Notes: a model not told the origin generated them from the sequence alone. A DNA stretch of 64,000 bases from Chloroflexota bacterium (GCA_029265355.1 JAJUJL010000005.1:104339-168338); one strand, 5' to 3'; shown: positions 32,843 to 41,915, counted from the first letter of the stretch. Numbers and translations are program-made.

Positions 32843-33553
32843 CTATCCAATATAAATCTGGACCTCTTCTCCACCATCGTTCTCATCGACATGAATGTAA
32901 AGCGGTTCATCCGGGTTGGTCGAATGACCGAGAGCGATGAGAACTTCATCCACAGAAGTGTTTTCTAATCCAGCGATCTTTCCGCGCACCATGCGCAGCA
33001 ACCAGGCGATGAAACCCAGCGGCAGCGGCAGGCTCAAGTGAATATTGCGGGGGCGCTCGCCACTTTTTTGCTTTATCCGCAAGTGCAACCAGCGAGCCGT
33101 GCGCGCCTGCCAGGCCAGGATCACCACAGCCAGGCCCAAAATAAAGGGGGCCGAGGCGCAGACGAACCAAAAGCCCAAACCGCGGCTTTGCAGCGCCTGG
33201 TACATCAATACCCCACCCAGCACAGTTATGACCACGCCCGACCACAAGGGGATCATGGCAATGCGCCGAAAACGTGCAAAATCCGGTTTAATTTCGGGCG
33301 CTGTCGGCTCGGCGCTGATCACTTCCGGATCAACCGCGACAGAATTGGCTGAATTCGTTGGTGCGGCGGCGGGCGAGGTTGGGGTTGGTTCGGATGCTGC
33401 GTCCGATTCCGGTAGATCACCCTCTTGCAGGGCTTGATCATCTTGATCTTGAGCATCTCCCAAGGCCTGGAGCAGATTCAAGCCCTCCTCAGGCGTGATT
33501 CGCCCGCTCTCGATCATCTCTAAAATCATGCGCCTTTCCTGATCGCTGATCAT
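32843..33553 (-). CDS. SHOCT-like module membrane protein
   Basis: A 236-residue protein. The N-terminal module DQERRMILEMIESGRITPEEGLNLLQAL is followed by a long Ala/Pro/Ser-rich acidic linker (about 40-85), two membrane helices (about 97-117 and 123-145), and a C-terminal domain homologous to that of the downstream 123-residue protein, with the same acidic end (DENDGGEEVQIYIG). It may anchor the system in the membrane with both ends inside. Confidence 0.78.
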   Translation of the reverse strand: MISDQERRMILEMIESGRITPEEGLNLLQALGDAQDQDDQALQEGDLPESDAASEPTPTSPAAAPTNSANSVAVDPEVISAEPTAPEIKPDFARFRRIAMIPLWSGVVITVLGGVLMYQALQSRGLGFWFVCASAPFILGLAVVILAWQARTARWLHLRIKQKSGERPRNIHLSLPLPLGFIAWLLRMVRGKIAGLENTSVDEVLIALGHSTNPDEPLYIHVDENDGGEEVQIYIG

Positions 33554-33581
33554 GGCAATAAGTCTCGTTTCCTAAAAAGGT

Positions 33582-34823
33582 CTAGTCTGAGCGCCCTTCT
33601 AAGGCTGCCAACAACTGCTCTGCTTCCGCGACGCTGATCTTTTTCTCCTGAAGCATGCGCAGGATCATCAGGCGCTCTTCATCAGAAACCTGGGGCGGTT
33701 CCGGGCGCGGCGGCTCCCCTGGAACAGCAGGGCGCCATTCGAAATTCCAGGCAAAGCCGCCGGAACGGCTGCGTCGCTCAGCAGCGCGCGCTTTCAACTC
33801 TGCCTTGCGCGCCGCAGCTTCGATTTTGCGCTGCATACGATCTTGGGCGCGGCGCAATTTCTCCTGGGCGCGCTGGTTGGAGCGCTCTGTCGCCTGGCGG
33901 GTGCGCTCCAAAATCCGGTCGACCTCCACGCCCGGCAGGTTCATCCCAGACAATCGGCGCTGCAGTTCTTCCATTTGTTCATCCAGCATGGCGCTGTGGG
34001 TGCGCACTTCGCTCTCGACTTGTTCAGCCACTTGATCAGCAAGTTCAGCGTGCAAATCGAGCTGCTCCCCCCAATCAACCTCTTGGCTCTCAAAGACGAT
34101 ACCGCCGCCAGCGGTGAGTTTCATGTCTGCCTGCCCATCTCCCAGGGTCACCTGGTGAGATGACTGGTTCAGCTTCGAATACTCACCGCCAATCCGCACC
34201 TGGATACTCTGTGCGCCGCTGGTCAAACTGACATTGACACTGGCATCATCAGGGATGCGGCAATGGATTTCACCACCTGCCGCCACCTGGTAGTGTTTAC
34301 CCAAGAGCAGGGCTAACCGCAGGCGAGCGTTGCCTCCCACGATGGCGTGCACATCTCCTTCAAGGTCACGTCCATCCAACTCCCCACCCACTTCCAGGCT
34401 GCAGGCGCCTTCCACATCGCGCACGACAGCATTTCCACCAACGGAAGCCATTTTCAAATCGCCGGCGATGCGCTTGACGATCAAATTGCCAGCCACGTGT
34501 TCTGCATCGACCGGGCCGACATCGCGCAGTTCCAGGCTACCAGCAATGTTTTCGATAGTCACTTCCTGTTCCAGGTACTTGATATGGGCGCCGCCATCTA
34601 TCCGTTCGATGGTCAGCCGGGCCTCTTGCGGCAGCCGCGCCATTAAATCTTGCGAGCAAGAAATCAGGACACGCTCACCATCCTGTTGAACGTCCAACGC
34701 TTCTGCGGAGCCGCTTTTCAGCAAGATTTCCGGGCGATCCCATCCCTTCAACTCCAGATTGCCACGGATGACTTCCAAGGTAACCACCGGCCTATCGCCG
34801 CAGACCAGCATTTTTGTGGCCAT
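33582..34823 (-). CDS. DUF4097-type protein with coiled coil and C-terminal SHOCT-like module
   Basis: A 413-residue protein. The N-terminal 250 residues are a beta-solenoid of DUF4097 type (repeats such as GGNAVVRDV, GGELDGRDL, GGNARLRL). A highly charged coiled coil follows (about 255-350, rich in Arg, Glu and Gln), then a Pro-rich linker and the module DEERLMILRMLQEKKISVAEAEQLLAAL at the very C-terminus. It has no signal peptide. The module is N-terminal in the two downstream genes and C-terminal here and in the DUF2089 protein. It starts 1 nt after the DUF2089 stop. Confidence 0.8.
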   Translation of the reverse strand: MATKMLVCGDRPVVTLEVIRGNLELKGWDRPEILLKSGSAEALDVQQDGERVLISCSQDLMARLPQEARLTIERIDGGAHIKYLEQEVTIENIAGSLELRDVGPVDAEHVAGNLIVKRIAGDLKMASVGGNAVVRDVEGACSLEVGGELDGRDLEGDVHAIVGGNARLRLALLLGKHYQVAAGGEIHCRIPDDASVNVSLTSGAQSIQVRIGGEYSKLNQSSHQVTLGDGQADMKLTAGGGIVFESQEVDWGEQLDLHAELADQVAEQVESEVRTHSAMLDEQMEELQRRLSGMNLPGVEVDRILERTRQATERSNQRAQEKLRRAQDRMQRKIEAAARKAELKARAAERRSRSGGFAWNFEWRPAVPGEPPRPEPPQVSDEERLMILRMLQEKKISVAEAEQLLAALEGRSD

Positions 34824-34824
34824 C

Positions 34825-35211
34825 TCAACCTCCTCGTTCTTTGAGCAATTGCATTGCCCTCTCCGCGCTGATCAGACCCTGATCCAGGTTTTCCAGGATT
34901 TTCTGCCGGTCATCATCACTCAAACCAACCCCATCTTCACTGGCTCCAGGCTCGTAACCCAGGGCGCGAATGACTTCATGCAGGCGATTGCGGATGGTGG
35001 GATAGGAAAGACCCAATTCCACTTCCATGCGCGTAATCTTACCCTCGCAGCGCACAAAGGTTTCGACAAAGGATAATTGTTCCGCAGTGAGCTGTGCAAA
35101 AGAAGCCGCAACAAAACGGCTCTCGATTGTGGTGTCGCAATCCCGACAGTGAATGCGGGTGATATGCAGTTCACCACCGCAAATCGGGCATTTACTGGGC
35201 AATGCATTCAT
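34825..35211 (-). CDS. DUF2089 zinc-ribbon/HTH regulator
   Basis: A 128-residue probable DNA-binding protein. The N-terminal zinc ribbon uses CPICGG and CRDCDTT (residues 8-26). The middle is a helix-turn-helix (ITRMEVELGLSYPTIRNRLHEV, about 58-80). The C-terminus holds the same module as the rest of the operon (DDDRQKILENLDQGLISAERAMQLLKER). It is the first gene after a consensus promoter, and a perfect hairpin lies in its leader, so it probably regulates this operon. Confidence 0.85.
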   Translation of the reverse strand: MNALPSKCPICGGELHITRIHCRDCDTTIESRFVAASFAQLTAEQLSFVETFVRCEGKITRMEVELGLSYPTIRNRLHEVIRALGYEPGASEDGVGLSDDDRQKILENLDQGLISAERAMQLLKERGG

Positions 35212-35242
35212 GGTTCATATCCTCGCGTTCAAAAGCTACCAA

Positions 35243-35261
35243 GGCTGAGTGGATCTCAGCC
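35243..35261 (-). promoter_or_regulatory. Perfect inverted repeat in the DUF2089 leader
   Basis: GGCTGAG-TGGAT-CTCAGCC is a 7-bp perfect palindrome lying between the promoter and the start codon of the DUF2089 gene. It could be the DNA operator of the DUF2089 regulator or an RNA hairpin. No T-run follows in the transcript direction. Confidence 0.55.
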
Positions 35262-35272
35262 CATTTAAACTG

Positions 35273-35301
35273 ATTATATTAATATTCCACAATTTAGTCA
35301 A
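35273..35301 (-). promoter_or_regulatory. Consensus promoter of the DUF2089/SHOCT operon
   Basis: On the minus strand, TTGACT (35301-35296) and TATAAT (35278-35273) are separated by exactly 17 nt in an AT-rich island. This is among the best promoters in the window and should drive the five-gene envelope operon. Confidence 0.88.
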
Positions 35302-35356
35302 GAGAAATTAAGAAATCTGAAAGCAGACTTTGAAATTTTTAAAAGCGAAACACCGG

Positions 35357-36898
35357 CTAAGGCGCATTCCTCTCGATGAAACTGGCGCGATTGGAACATT
35401 CGCACGCTGTCACCACCTGGTTGAGGCGCGTCAAAGTTCCCTGGTAAGCAGCCGCACCGCGTTGCGCCACCCAACCCTCCAGGTTGAAAGCCAGCACGCC
35501 GCCGGAAAAACCAGCCGCCGGAATCCACTCGCCGTTGTATTTGCGCGCAATATGCACATGGGTGCCTGTACTGGAGCCGCCCTCACAAGATGGATGTCCG
35601 ATTCGATCGCCGGCTTTCAATGTTGCCCCCAGCGGAGCCCGGCCCTCGCTTGCCAGGTGCAAATAAAAGATCGCCCAACCGGTGTTCTCGTTGCCATCTC
35701 CATCCAGGTCCAGCACAACCTCGCCCACATCAACTCGCGCCACCACCCCATCGGCGATCGCAATCGCCCACTCGTCGGTTTCCTGGCAACCGGAAGCGCT
35801 CAACGGCGGAGCAAAATCAAGGGCAGAATAGGGGCGGGCGTTCCCCCACGCAGTATGCGGTCCTCCCGTATAAGCCCACAACAGTCCCGGTTCGAATGGC
35901 AACAGCAGGTCTGGCTGTTCCAGGCTGCCAGGGATATGCGGCGCATCGGACTGCCAGGGATCGCCAAACAAAGCAGTATACGTGCGCGCAAAGCCTTCGG
36001 GACTGGTAGCGCGGGCAAAATCGTCCACTTGCATGAACGTATCAAAGAACTGGTGCAGACCGACCGTCGCCGCATTTTGCCAGGGGTCGAAGCGCACCTG
36101 GCGTCCATCGCTCAGCTCCAGGCTGGTCAGCTCAGCGGTGCGCCAGGCATAATAGCCATCGTTCAGCAAGTTGGCAGCCCACAGAAGCTGGCGATATAGA
36201 CCTTCCCGCCTGCGGTCGCGATAATCCAGGGGATATATGCGCTGTTCCGGGGCCGGATCAGGATCGGTCAAGGCGCCGGATTGATATTCTAACAGCGCCA
36301 GCAACAGGCGCGGGCTGAGGCTGAACTTGAGCGCTACCAGGTTGACGATTTCGGCCGCGCTGCGGTCTGCGCCATCCGCATATTCCCGATATGTGGAAAT
36401 CCAGCCAGGATGAGCCGCGATAAACTGTGCGGTATCAAACCCCGCCTGGATTGGGCTGTTGACATAATGGCTGTCGGGCAGGATGTGGTAATCGCTGCCC
36501 CACAGCGGCAAGTAGTAAATCGGAATCTTCATCGGCATGCCAGGTGGCATGGTAGTCGCCGAATCTGGAATGAAAGTGTTTGCCTGGCGGATCTCAGCGA
36601 CGGTGGTATTGAAACGCGCCGCCAGCCCCGCCAGCGTATCCCCTGTTTGAGCCGTGTAATCCACCAGCTCGCCTGGGGCATAGCGCGGCCGGTTTGAGAA
36701 CAAGCCAGGAATATCCTCCGCTTGCTGCTGGATAGAGGCCGCATCATCATCAGACTGGCGATTCGACCCAGGTTGAGATCCCAACAACGGCACCGCCGCC
36801 GGGCTGCTTTGACAGGCAACCAGCAAGGAGGTAGCCATCAACAATAGACACAGTAGCGAGAAGGTTTTGCGCAAGGAGGGGGAACGGCGCGCTGTCAT
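35357..36898 (-). CDS. LysM-M23 lipoprotein, paralogue 1
   Basis: A 513-residue predicted lipoprotein (lipobox LLVACQ, Cys29). One LysM domain (about 82-125, YTAQTGDTLAGLAARFNTTV) is followed by a helical middle domain (about 155-330) with SLSPRLLLALLEYQSGALT, and a C-terminal M23-type peptidase domain (about 335-480) with metal-ligand-like GGPHTAW...ALDFAPP, FYLHLAS and GTHVHIARKYNGEW. It probably cleaves or binds peptidoglycan at the cell surface. ATG 36898 is preferred to TTG 36919, which overlaps the upstream stop; a TATAAT just upstream hints at an internal promoter. Confidence 0.85.
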   Translation of the reverse strand: MTARRSPSLRKTFSLLCLLLMATSLLVACQSSPAAVPLLGSQPGSNRQSDDDAASIQQQAEDIPGLFSNRPRYAPGELVDYTAQTGDTLAGLAARFNTTVAEIRQANTFIPDSATTMPPGMPMKIPIYYLPLWGSDYHILPDSHYVNSPIQAGFDTAQFIAAHPGWISTYREYADGADRSAAEIVNLVALKFSLSPRLLLALLEYQSGALTDPDPAPEQRIYPLDYRDRRREGLYRQLLWAANLLNDGYYAWRTAELTSLELSDGRQVRFDPWQNAATVGLHQFFDTFMQVDDFARATSPEGFARTYTALFGDPWQSDAPHIPGSLEQPDLLLPFEPGLLWAYTGGPHTAWGNARPYSALDFAPPLSASGCQETDEWAIAIADGVVARVDVGEVVLDLDGDGNENTGWAIFYLHLASEGRAPLGATLKAGDRIGHPSCEGGSSTGTHVHIARKYNGEWIPAAGFSGGVLAFNLEGWVAQRGAAAYQGTLTRLNQVVTACECSNRASFIERNAP

Positions 36899-36915
36899 GG
36901 GCGCGGAATTATACC

Positions 36916-38544
36916 TCAATACGGGTCTTCGTCAGTGCGCATGATGCGGGTGTTGAATGAGCCGCAGGTGCAGGCCTCGACAACCTGATCGCCACGGGTC
37001 ATCTTGCCTTGGTAGGCGGCCTCGCCGCTGTAAACACGCCAACCGCTCAGCACAAATGGCATTGGCCCGTCCGCAGCAATCCATTCCCCATTGTACTTGC
37101 GAGCAAAGTGTACGTGCGTTCCGGTTGCCTGCCCGCCCTCGCAGGAGGGATGACCTAATGGATCCCCGGCATCGACCCAGGAGCCCACGGGGATGCTGCC
37201 TTTCACCGAAACATGCAAGTAAAGCAGCACCCATCCTGTCTGCTCATGACCATCCCCGTCCAGATCCAACACGACCAGTCCTCTCTCAGACCGCACCACC
37301 AGGCCAGAAGCCGAGGCCGTCACCCAGGCGTAGGTCTCGGTGCATCCGGGGGTATCGCTGGCAGGCGCAAAGTCGATCGCCGCGTAAGAGCCTTCGTGCT
37401 CCCAGGCGCCGTGCGGGCCGCCCGTGAAGCTCCACAATCGGTTTTTCTCGAAGGGGAGCACCAACTGCGGTTGCACCAATCCGGGTGGATAGAGCGGTTC
37501 AACCGTCTGAGCGCGCACCCAGGGGTTGCCAAACATGCGCTCGTACAAGGCAGGAAAACCACTTTCCAGGTTCAGCGCCTCCACCCAACGCTGGCTGTCA
37601 TAAATCTTGGCAAAATAGTACTGCAGCGCCACGCTGCCTGCGTTCTGGTCTGGCGCAAGTCGCGCGCTGATGCCATCAGGAAAACGCAGCTCCAGCAAGC
37701 GCCCTTCCCGCCAGTAGTAATAGCCCACCGACAGGTGATTCACCGCCCACACCAACTGCTTATATAAACCCTTAGCGTTCAGATCGATGTAGCCCATGGG
37801 ATAGTCACGCGCAATGCTGCTCGGCGGTTGGCCGTATACCCACCCGCTCTGGTATTCGAGCAGCGCCAACAACAGGCGCGGGTTGATAGAATTCTCGATT
37901 GCCACCCGCTGAATGACCGCCGCGCCGCTGGTGGTGCCGGTGCTCTGCAGCCACTCGTTGTAAACGCTCAAATAACCGCCAGCCTGGTTGACAAACTCTT
38001 CGATTTTGAAATCCACCGCTGAGGGTGAATAGACCAGCTCGCTGTCAGGAAGCAGGCGCTGCGAGGAGGTGGTATTGAACAAGCGGCGAGGAATCAGCAG
38101 CAGTTGGTTGGGCGGCAGCAGCGCTTCTGCCGGTATCGGATCTGGCGAAGTGATCTCGCTGGGGTCAACGCCAAAGCGCACCGCCACCACAGGCAGTGTA
38201 TCGGCTGCTTGCGTGTAGTACAGGATTGGCATTTTGCTCAACGCCTCTGCCGAGGGAGTCGCCGGTTTAGGAGGCTGAGATTGTGCCGGCGCAGCAGTGG
38301 GCTGGGAGCGCTCGACTGGCTGGCTTTCGGGCAGATTTTCCGACTGCGATGCAGGGGGCGTGGTAAATAAAAAGCTCAACTCCGACGAGGGCGTCGCAGG
38401 GGCAGTTGGCGGTATAAAATAAACCGGCGATGCCACGCAAGCATTGAGCAGCAGGCTGGCAACCACCATCCACGCAAGCCCGTGCAACCTGATCTGCATG
38501 GCCGATTTTTGGGCATTGTGATACGTTGAGCGCATTCTATCCAT
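36916..38544 (-). CDS. LysM-M23 lipoprotein, paralogue 2
   Basis: A 542-residue lipoprotein (lipobox near LLLNACVA, Cys36) with a long Pro/Ser/Thr/Gln-rich linker (about 40-95), a degenerate LysM-like segment (YYTQAADTLPVVAVRFGVDP), the helical domain with INPRLLLALLEYQSGWV, and the M23 domain with GGPHGAW...AIDFAPA, LYLHVSV and GTHVHFARKYNGEW. Two late cysteines (EACTCGSF) occur in this copy. The start is uncertain because ATG 38544, 38535 and 38499 all lack a clear ribosome binding site. Confidence 0.84.
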   Translation of the reverse strand: MDRMRSTYHNAQKSAMQIRLHGLAWMVVASLLLNACVASPVYFIPPTAPATPSSELSFLFTTPPASQSENLPESQPVERSQPTAAPAQSQPPKPATPSAEALSKMPILYYTQAADTLPVVAVRFGVDPSEITSPDPIPAEALLPPNQLLLIPRRLFNTTSSQRLLPDSELVYSPSAVDFKIEEFVNQAGGYLSVYNEWLQSTGTTSGAAVIQRVAIENSINPRLLLALLEYQSGWVYGQPPSSIARDYPMGYIDLNAKGLYKQLVWAVNHLSVGYYYWREGRLLELRFPDGISARLAPDQNAGSVALQYYFAKIYDSQRWVEALNLESGFPALYERMFGNPWVRAQTVEPLYPPGLVQPQLVLPFEKNRLWSFTGGPHGAWEHEGSYAAIDFAPASDTPGCTETYAWVTASASGLVVRSERGLVVLDLDGDGHEQTGWVLLYLHVSVKGSIPVGSWVDAGDPLGHPSCEGGQATGTHVHFARKYNGEWIAADGPMPFVLSGWRVYSGEAAYQGKMTRGDQVVEACTCGSFNTRIMRTDEDPY

Positions 38545-38557
38545 CTACCAATCTGCT

Positions 38558-40105
38558 TCAGCGAATGATCAGATTATCGCCGCGACCTTCCCAGGCCTCG
38601 ATCGAGCGTCCATCTTTTTCAAGGAAGCCGTCGTACTGCTTGCCAGCGCCGCGTGAAACCCAGCCATCCATGATAAATGGCAGGGTTTGATCAGCCGGGA
38701 TCCATTCACCATTGTATTTGCGCGCCACGTGCACGTGTGTGCCTGACGAGACCCCCCCTTCACAGGAGGGATGCCCGATGCGCTGCCCGGCTTTCAGGTG
38801 CGTGCCCACGGGGATGCGGTCGCGGCTTTCAATGTGCATATAGAGCACGGCCCAACCAGTTTGTTCGTAGCCGTCGTTGTCCAAATCCTGCACAACTGCG
38901 CCGCCGCCAGAGCGGACGATCAGGCCATCCGCCACAGCGACCACCCAATCCTCGCTGGCAACACAGCCCAACTGGTCGCCGGGTGGGGCGAAATCCAGAG
39001 CCGCCCAGGCGGAGCCATCCCCCCAACCGCCGTGCGGGCCGCCGGTAAAGGCCCATTCCCGCCCGGGTTCGATGGGAAGCTGCATGGTGGGCTGCTGCAG
39101 GCCGGGTGGGATCAAGGGCTCGATGGCAAAATCAAAGGGGTAGCCAAACAGACGCTGGTAGGCGGCGAAGAGTCCATCCTGGCCTACAGCCCGGTCCCAT
39201 CCTTCGCGGCCGTAGAGACGGGCGAAGAACTGCTGCACCCCGGCAGTGCCAGCGTTGATCGTGGCGCTCACCGGCACCACGCTCCCATCGAAGAGCGTCC
39301 AACTGGAAACGGCGTTGACCCGCCACCCATAATACCCCAGGTTCAGGTTATCTGCGGCGAAAGCCAGTTGACGGTATAAGCCGCGCCGCCGGCTGTCGAT
39401 CATACCAATCGGATACTCTTTGGTGGCCTCATCGGGTGTTGGAGTAGTGACCCACCCGCTCTGATATTCCAATACCGCCAGCAGCAAGCGCGGGTTGACC
39501 GAAAACTCCAGCGCCACCCGGCGGACAATCTCTACGCCGCTGATTTCCTGCCCATCAAGCTCTTCAGCGTAAGACGCCAGGTAGCCGCCTTGAGACTGGA
39601 TAAAGCCGGAGATATCCATCAAGGCGCTGCCAGGGCCATACACCAGCTCTGAATCCGGGATGATTTTGAAATCCGAGCCAACGTAATCCGGTTCAGGCGC
39701 CGGGATCAACAACACCTGCCCAATCTCCAACAGGTTGGGGTTTATCAGGTTATTGGCGCTGACCAATTGTTCCAGGCTGACCCCGTATCCCTGGGCAATG
39801 GTCCCCAGGGTATCTCCAGGTTGAACCACATACTGCTCTTCATCGGTGCGCAGTGAGGGCAGGTCGTGAGGTCTGTCTGGCGTTGGCGTAAAGATAGGGG
39901 CGCCAGGCACGCGCGTGGGCGGCAACCAGGGAAATGGGGTGAAAGTGGGTTGGAGAGTCGCAGCTCCGACCGAACTCCCTGGCACTTGCCAGGCAGCGGC
40001 ATCATCCGGCGTGATCGCGCGTGAGCAGGCGAGCAAAGCTCCTAGAAGCGCGACCAGAGCAACGCTGAGCTGCATGGTCGGGAGGCGGCGCGGCTTTCTT
40101 GGCAT
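38558..40105 (-). CDS. LysM-M23 lipoprotein, paralogue 3
   Basis: A 515-residue lipoprotein (lipobox LLACS, Cys27) with a Pro/Thr linker, a well-conserved LysM domain (about 91-136, YVVQPGDTLGTIAQGYGVSL), the helical middle domain with VNPRLLLAVLEYQSGWV, and the M23 domain with GGPHGGW...ALDFAPP, LYMHIES and GTHVHVARKYNGEW. It is the first gene of the tandem trio; gaps to the next are 13 and 17 nt. Its LysM is the best preserved of the three, so the order suggests duplication followed by decay of the LysM in the middle copy. Confidence 0.86.
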   Translation of the reverse strand: MPRKPRRLPTMQLSVALVALLGALLACSRAITPDDAAAWQVPGSSVGAATLQPTFTPFPWLPPTRVPGAPIFTPTPDRPHDLPSLRTDEEQYVVQPGDTLGTIAQGYGVSLEQLVSANNLINPNLLEIGQVLLIPAPEPDYVGSDFKIIPDSELVYGPGSALMDISGFIQSQGGYLASYAEELDGQEISGVEIVRRVALEFSVNPRLLLAVLEYQSGWVTTPTPDEATKEYPIGMIDSRRRGLYRQLAFAADNLNLGYYGWRVNAVSSWTLFDGSVVPVSATINAGTAGVQQFFARLYGREGWDRAVGQDGLFAAYQRLFGYPFDFAIEPLIPPGLQQPTMQLPIEPGREWAFTGGPHGGWGDGSAWAALDFAPPGDQLGCVASEDWVVAVADGLIVRSGGGAVVQDLDNDGYEQTGWAVLYMHIESRDRIPVGTHLKAGQRIGHPSCEGGVSSGTHVHVARKYNGEWIPADQTLPFIMDGWVSRGAGKQYDGFLEKDGRSIEAWEGRGDNLIIR

Positions 40106-40232
40106 CGTAGTTCTTTAACGTTATTCTACCCTGAAATTAAGATTGCAGGCAGAGATTCTTCTTAAAAAGCACGAATCCTGTTGCAAGCCTTGTGCCGTCG
40201 AACCACGAAGCCGCATTGCTGGGCATGGCAAG

Positions 40233-40268
40233 CTGCGGCAGGCCTGTGGGCTTGCACCGCAGTATAAT
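40233..40268 (+). promoter_or_regulatory. Long hairpin and TATAAT upstream of ftcD
   Basis: CTGCGG-CAGGCC-TGTG-GGCTTG-CA-CCGCAG (40233-40262) folds into a 12-bp stem with one 2-nt bulge, and TATAAT follows at 40263-40268. It lies in the 271-nt gap between the divergent lipoprotein and ftcD genes. A second AT-rich box, TATAAA (40337-40342), is nearer the ftcD start. No T-run follows the hairpin. The function is unclear. Nothing else is seen in this gap. Confidence 0.4.
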
Positions 40269-40376
40269 TATAGACAGGATTTTCGCCTTTGGCGGAAGCG
40301 TGGGCAACCACCACCACCCAAATACAACCCTGCGCTTATAAAATATCAGCGCAAAATTCTTTTCGAAAGAGAGCTT

Positions 40377-41915
40377 ATGAGCGCCAAAATTGTGGAGTGC
40401 ATCGCCAATTACTCTGAAGCGCGCCGCCCGGAAGTGGTGGAGGCGATTGCCTCAGCCATACGCAGCGTGGCGGGAGTTTACCTGCTGGACCGCCATTCCG
40501 ACCTGGATCACAATCGAACCGTGCTCACCTTTGCAGGGTCGCCTGAGGGTGTCGAAGAAGCCGCATTTCGTTCGGTCGCGATTGCAGCGCAACTGATTAA
40601 CTTGGATGAGCACAGAGGCGAACACCCGCGCATCGGCGCCACCGATGTGGTGCCCTTCGTGCCCATTTCGGGCGTCACGATGCAAGATTGCATCGCCATT
40701 GCAGAACGCCTGGGCCGCCGCGTGGGCAGCGAATTGGGCATCCCCGTTTACTTGTACGAGCAGGCAGCCCGTCGCCCCGAGCGGGTGAACCTTGAAGATA
40801 TCCGCCGCGGCCAATACGAGGGTTTGAAAGAAGAAATCCTGAGCAATCCACAGCGGCAGCCCGATTTCGGCCCGGCGCAGCTAGGCCCCGCCGGGGCGAC
40901 AGTCATCGGGGCGCGCCATCCGCTGATTGCTTTCAACGTCTACCTGACCACGGATGATGTCTCCATTGCCCGCAAGATCGCCAAAGCCATCCGCCACTCC
41001 TCAGGTGGGCTGCGCTATCTCAAGGCGTTAGGTTTGTTGGTAGAAGGGCGCGCCCAGGTGTCTATGAACCTGACCAATTACCAGGCTACCCCCATCGCTC
41101 GCGTGGTTGAAACCATTCGCCGTGAGGCGCAGCGCTATGGCACGAGCATCCACCACAGCGAGCTGGTTGGCTTGATCCCCGAAGCCGCCCTGGTTGATGC
41201 CGCCGTGTGGTACACACAGCTCGATCAATTTGAACCACAGCAGGTGCTGGAAAGGCGACTGCGAGAGGCGCTGGAAGCTGCCCCAACCCAAATGGGCAAA
41301 GACTTTCTGGAAGCCCTCTCAGCAGATACACCGACCCCAGGCGGCGGATCCGCTTCGGCCTACAGCGGCGCTATGGGAGCAGCGTTGGTAGCTATGGTTG
41401 CCCGCCTGACAATGGGCAAGAAAAAATATGCTGATGTCCAGGATTTGATGCAGAACCTGCTCGCAAAAGCTGAGCAGCTACAGGCAGAGCTACTGGAAGA
41501 TGTGAGTAAAGACGCGGCTGCCTTTGAGGCGGTCATGGCGGCCTATCGCTTGCCCAAAGAGTCGCCCGAAGAGCAGGCTAAACGCCAGGCGGCGATCGAA
41601 GCCGCCACCCTGGCGGCAGCCCAGGCACCGTTACAGGTCGCTCGTAAAGCAGTGCAGGTGCTGTCACTGGCAGAGCGGGCGGTGGCCTTGGGCAACGTGA
41701 ACGCCATCTCCGACGGCGCGGTTGGAGCAGCTCTGGCACGCACCGCTCTGACCGGCGCTGGCTACAACGTCCGCATCAATTTGCCAGGTCTGAAAGACCG
41801 CCAGGCTGCTGCAGAGCTGCTGGCCGAGCTGGCGGAGCTCGAGCGACAGGCTGCTGATATCGAAATGCAGGTTCAGCAGCACTTGCGCAGCCGCGCCCAA
41901 CTGGCATCGGGATGA
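40377..41915 (+). CDS. ftcD: Glutamate formimidoyltransferase-cyclodeaminase
   Basis: A 512-residue bifunctional enzyme of histidine degradation. It moves the formimino group of N-formimino-glutamate to tetrahydrofolate and then deaminates it to methenyl-tetrahydrofolate. The N-terminal formiminotransferase (1-295) shows VECIANYSEARRPEVV and GEHPRIGATDVVPFVP; the C-terminal cyclodeaminase (about 310-500) shows TPTPGGGSASAYSGAMGAAL. The ORF track starts at 40143, but the conserved N-terminus begins at ATG 40377. No hut genes are nearby. Its stop overlaps the M23 gene start (ATGATG), so a common transcript is likely. Confidence 0.93.
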   Translation: MSAKIVECIANYSEARRPEVVEAIASAIRSVAGVYLLDRHSDLDHNRTVLTFAGSPEGVEEAAFRSVAIAAQLINLDEHRGEHPRIGATDVVPFVPISGVTMQDCIAIAERLGRRVGSELGIPVYLYEQAARRPERVNLEDIRRGQYEGLKEEILSNPQRQPDFGPAQLGPAGATVIGARHPLIAFNVYLTTDDVSIARKIAKAIRHSSGGLRYLKALGLLVEGRAQVSMNLTNYQATPIARVVETIRREAQRYGTSIHHSELVGLIPEAALVDAAVWYTQLDQFEPQQVLERRLREALEAAPTQMGKDFLEALSADTPTPGGGSASAYSGAMGAALVAMVARLTMGKKKYADVQDLMQNLLAKAEQLQAELLEDVSKDAAAFEAVMAAYRLPKESPEEQAKRQAAIEAATLAAAQAPLQVARKAVQVLSLAERAVALGNVNAISDGAVGAALARTALTGAGYNVRINLPGLKDRQAAAELLAELAELERQAADIEMQVQQHLRSRAQLASG

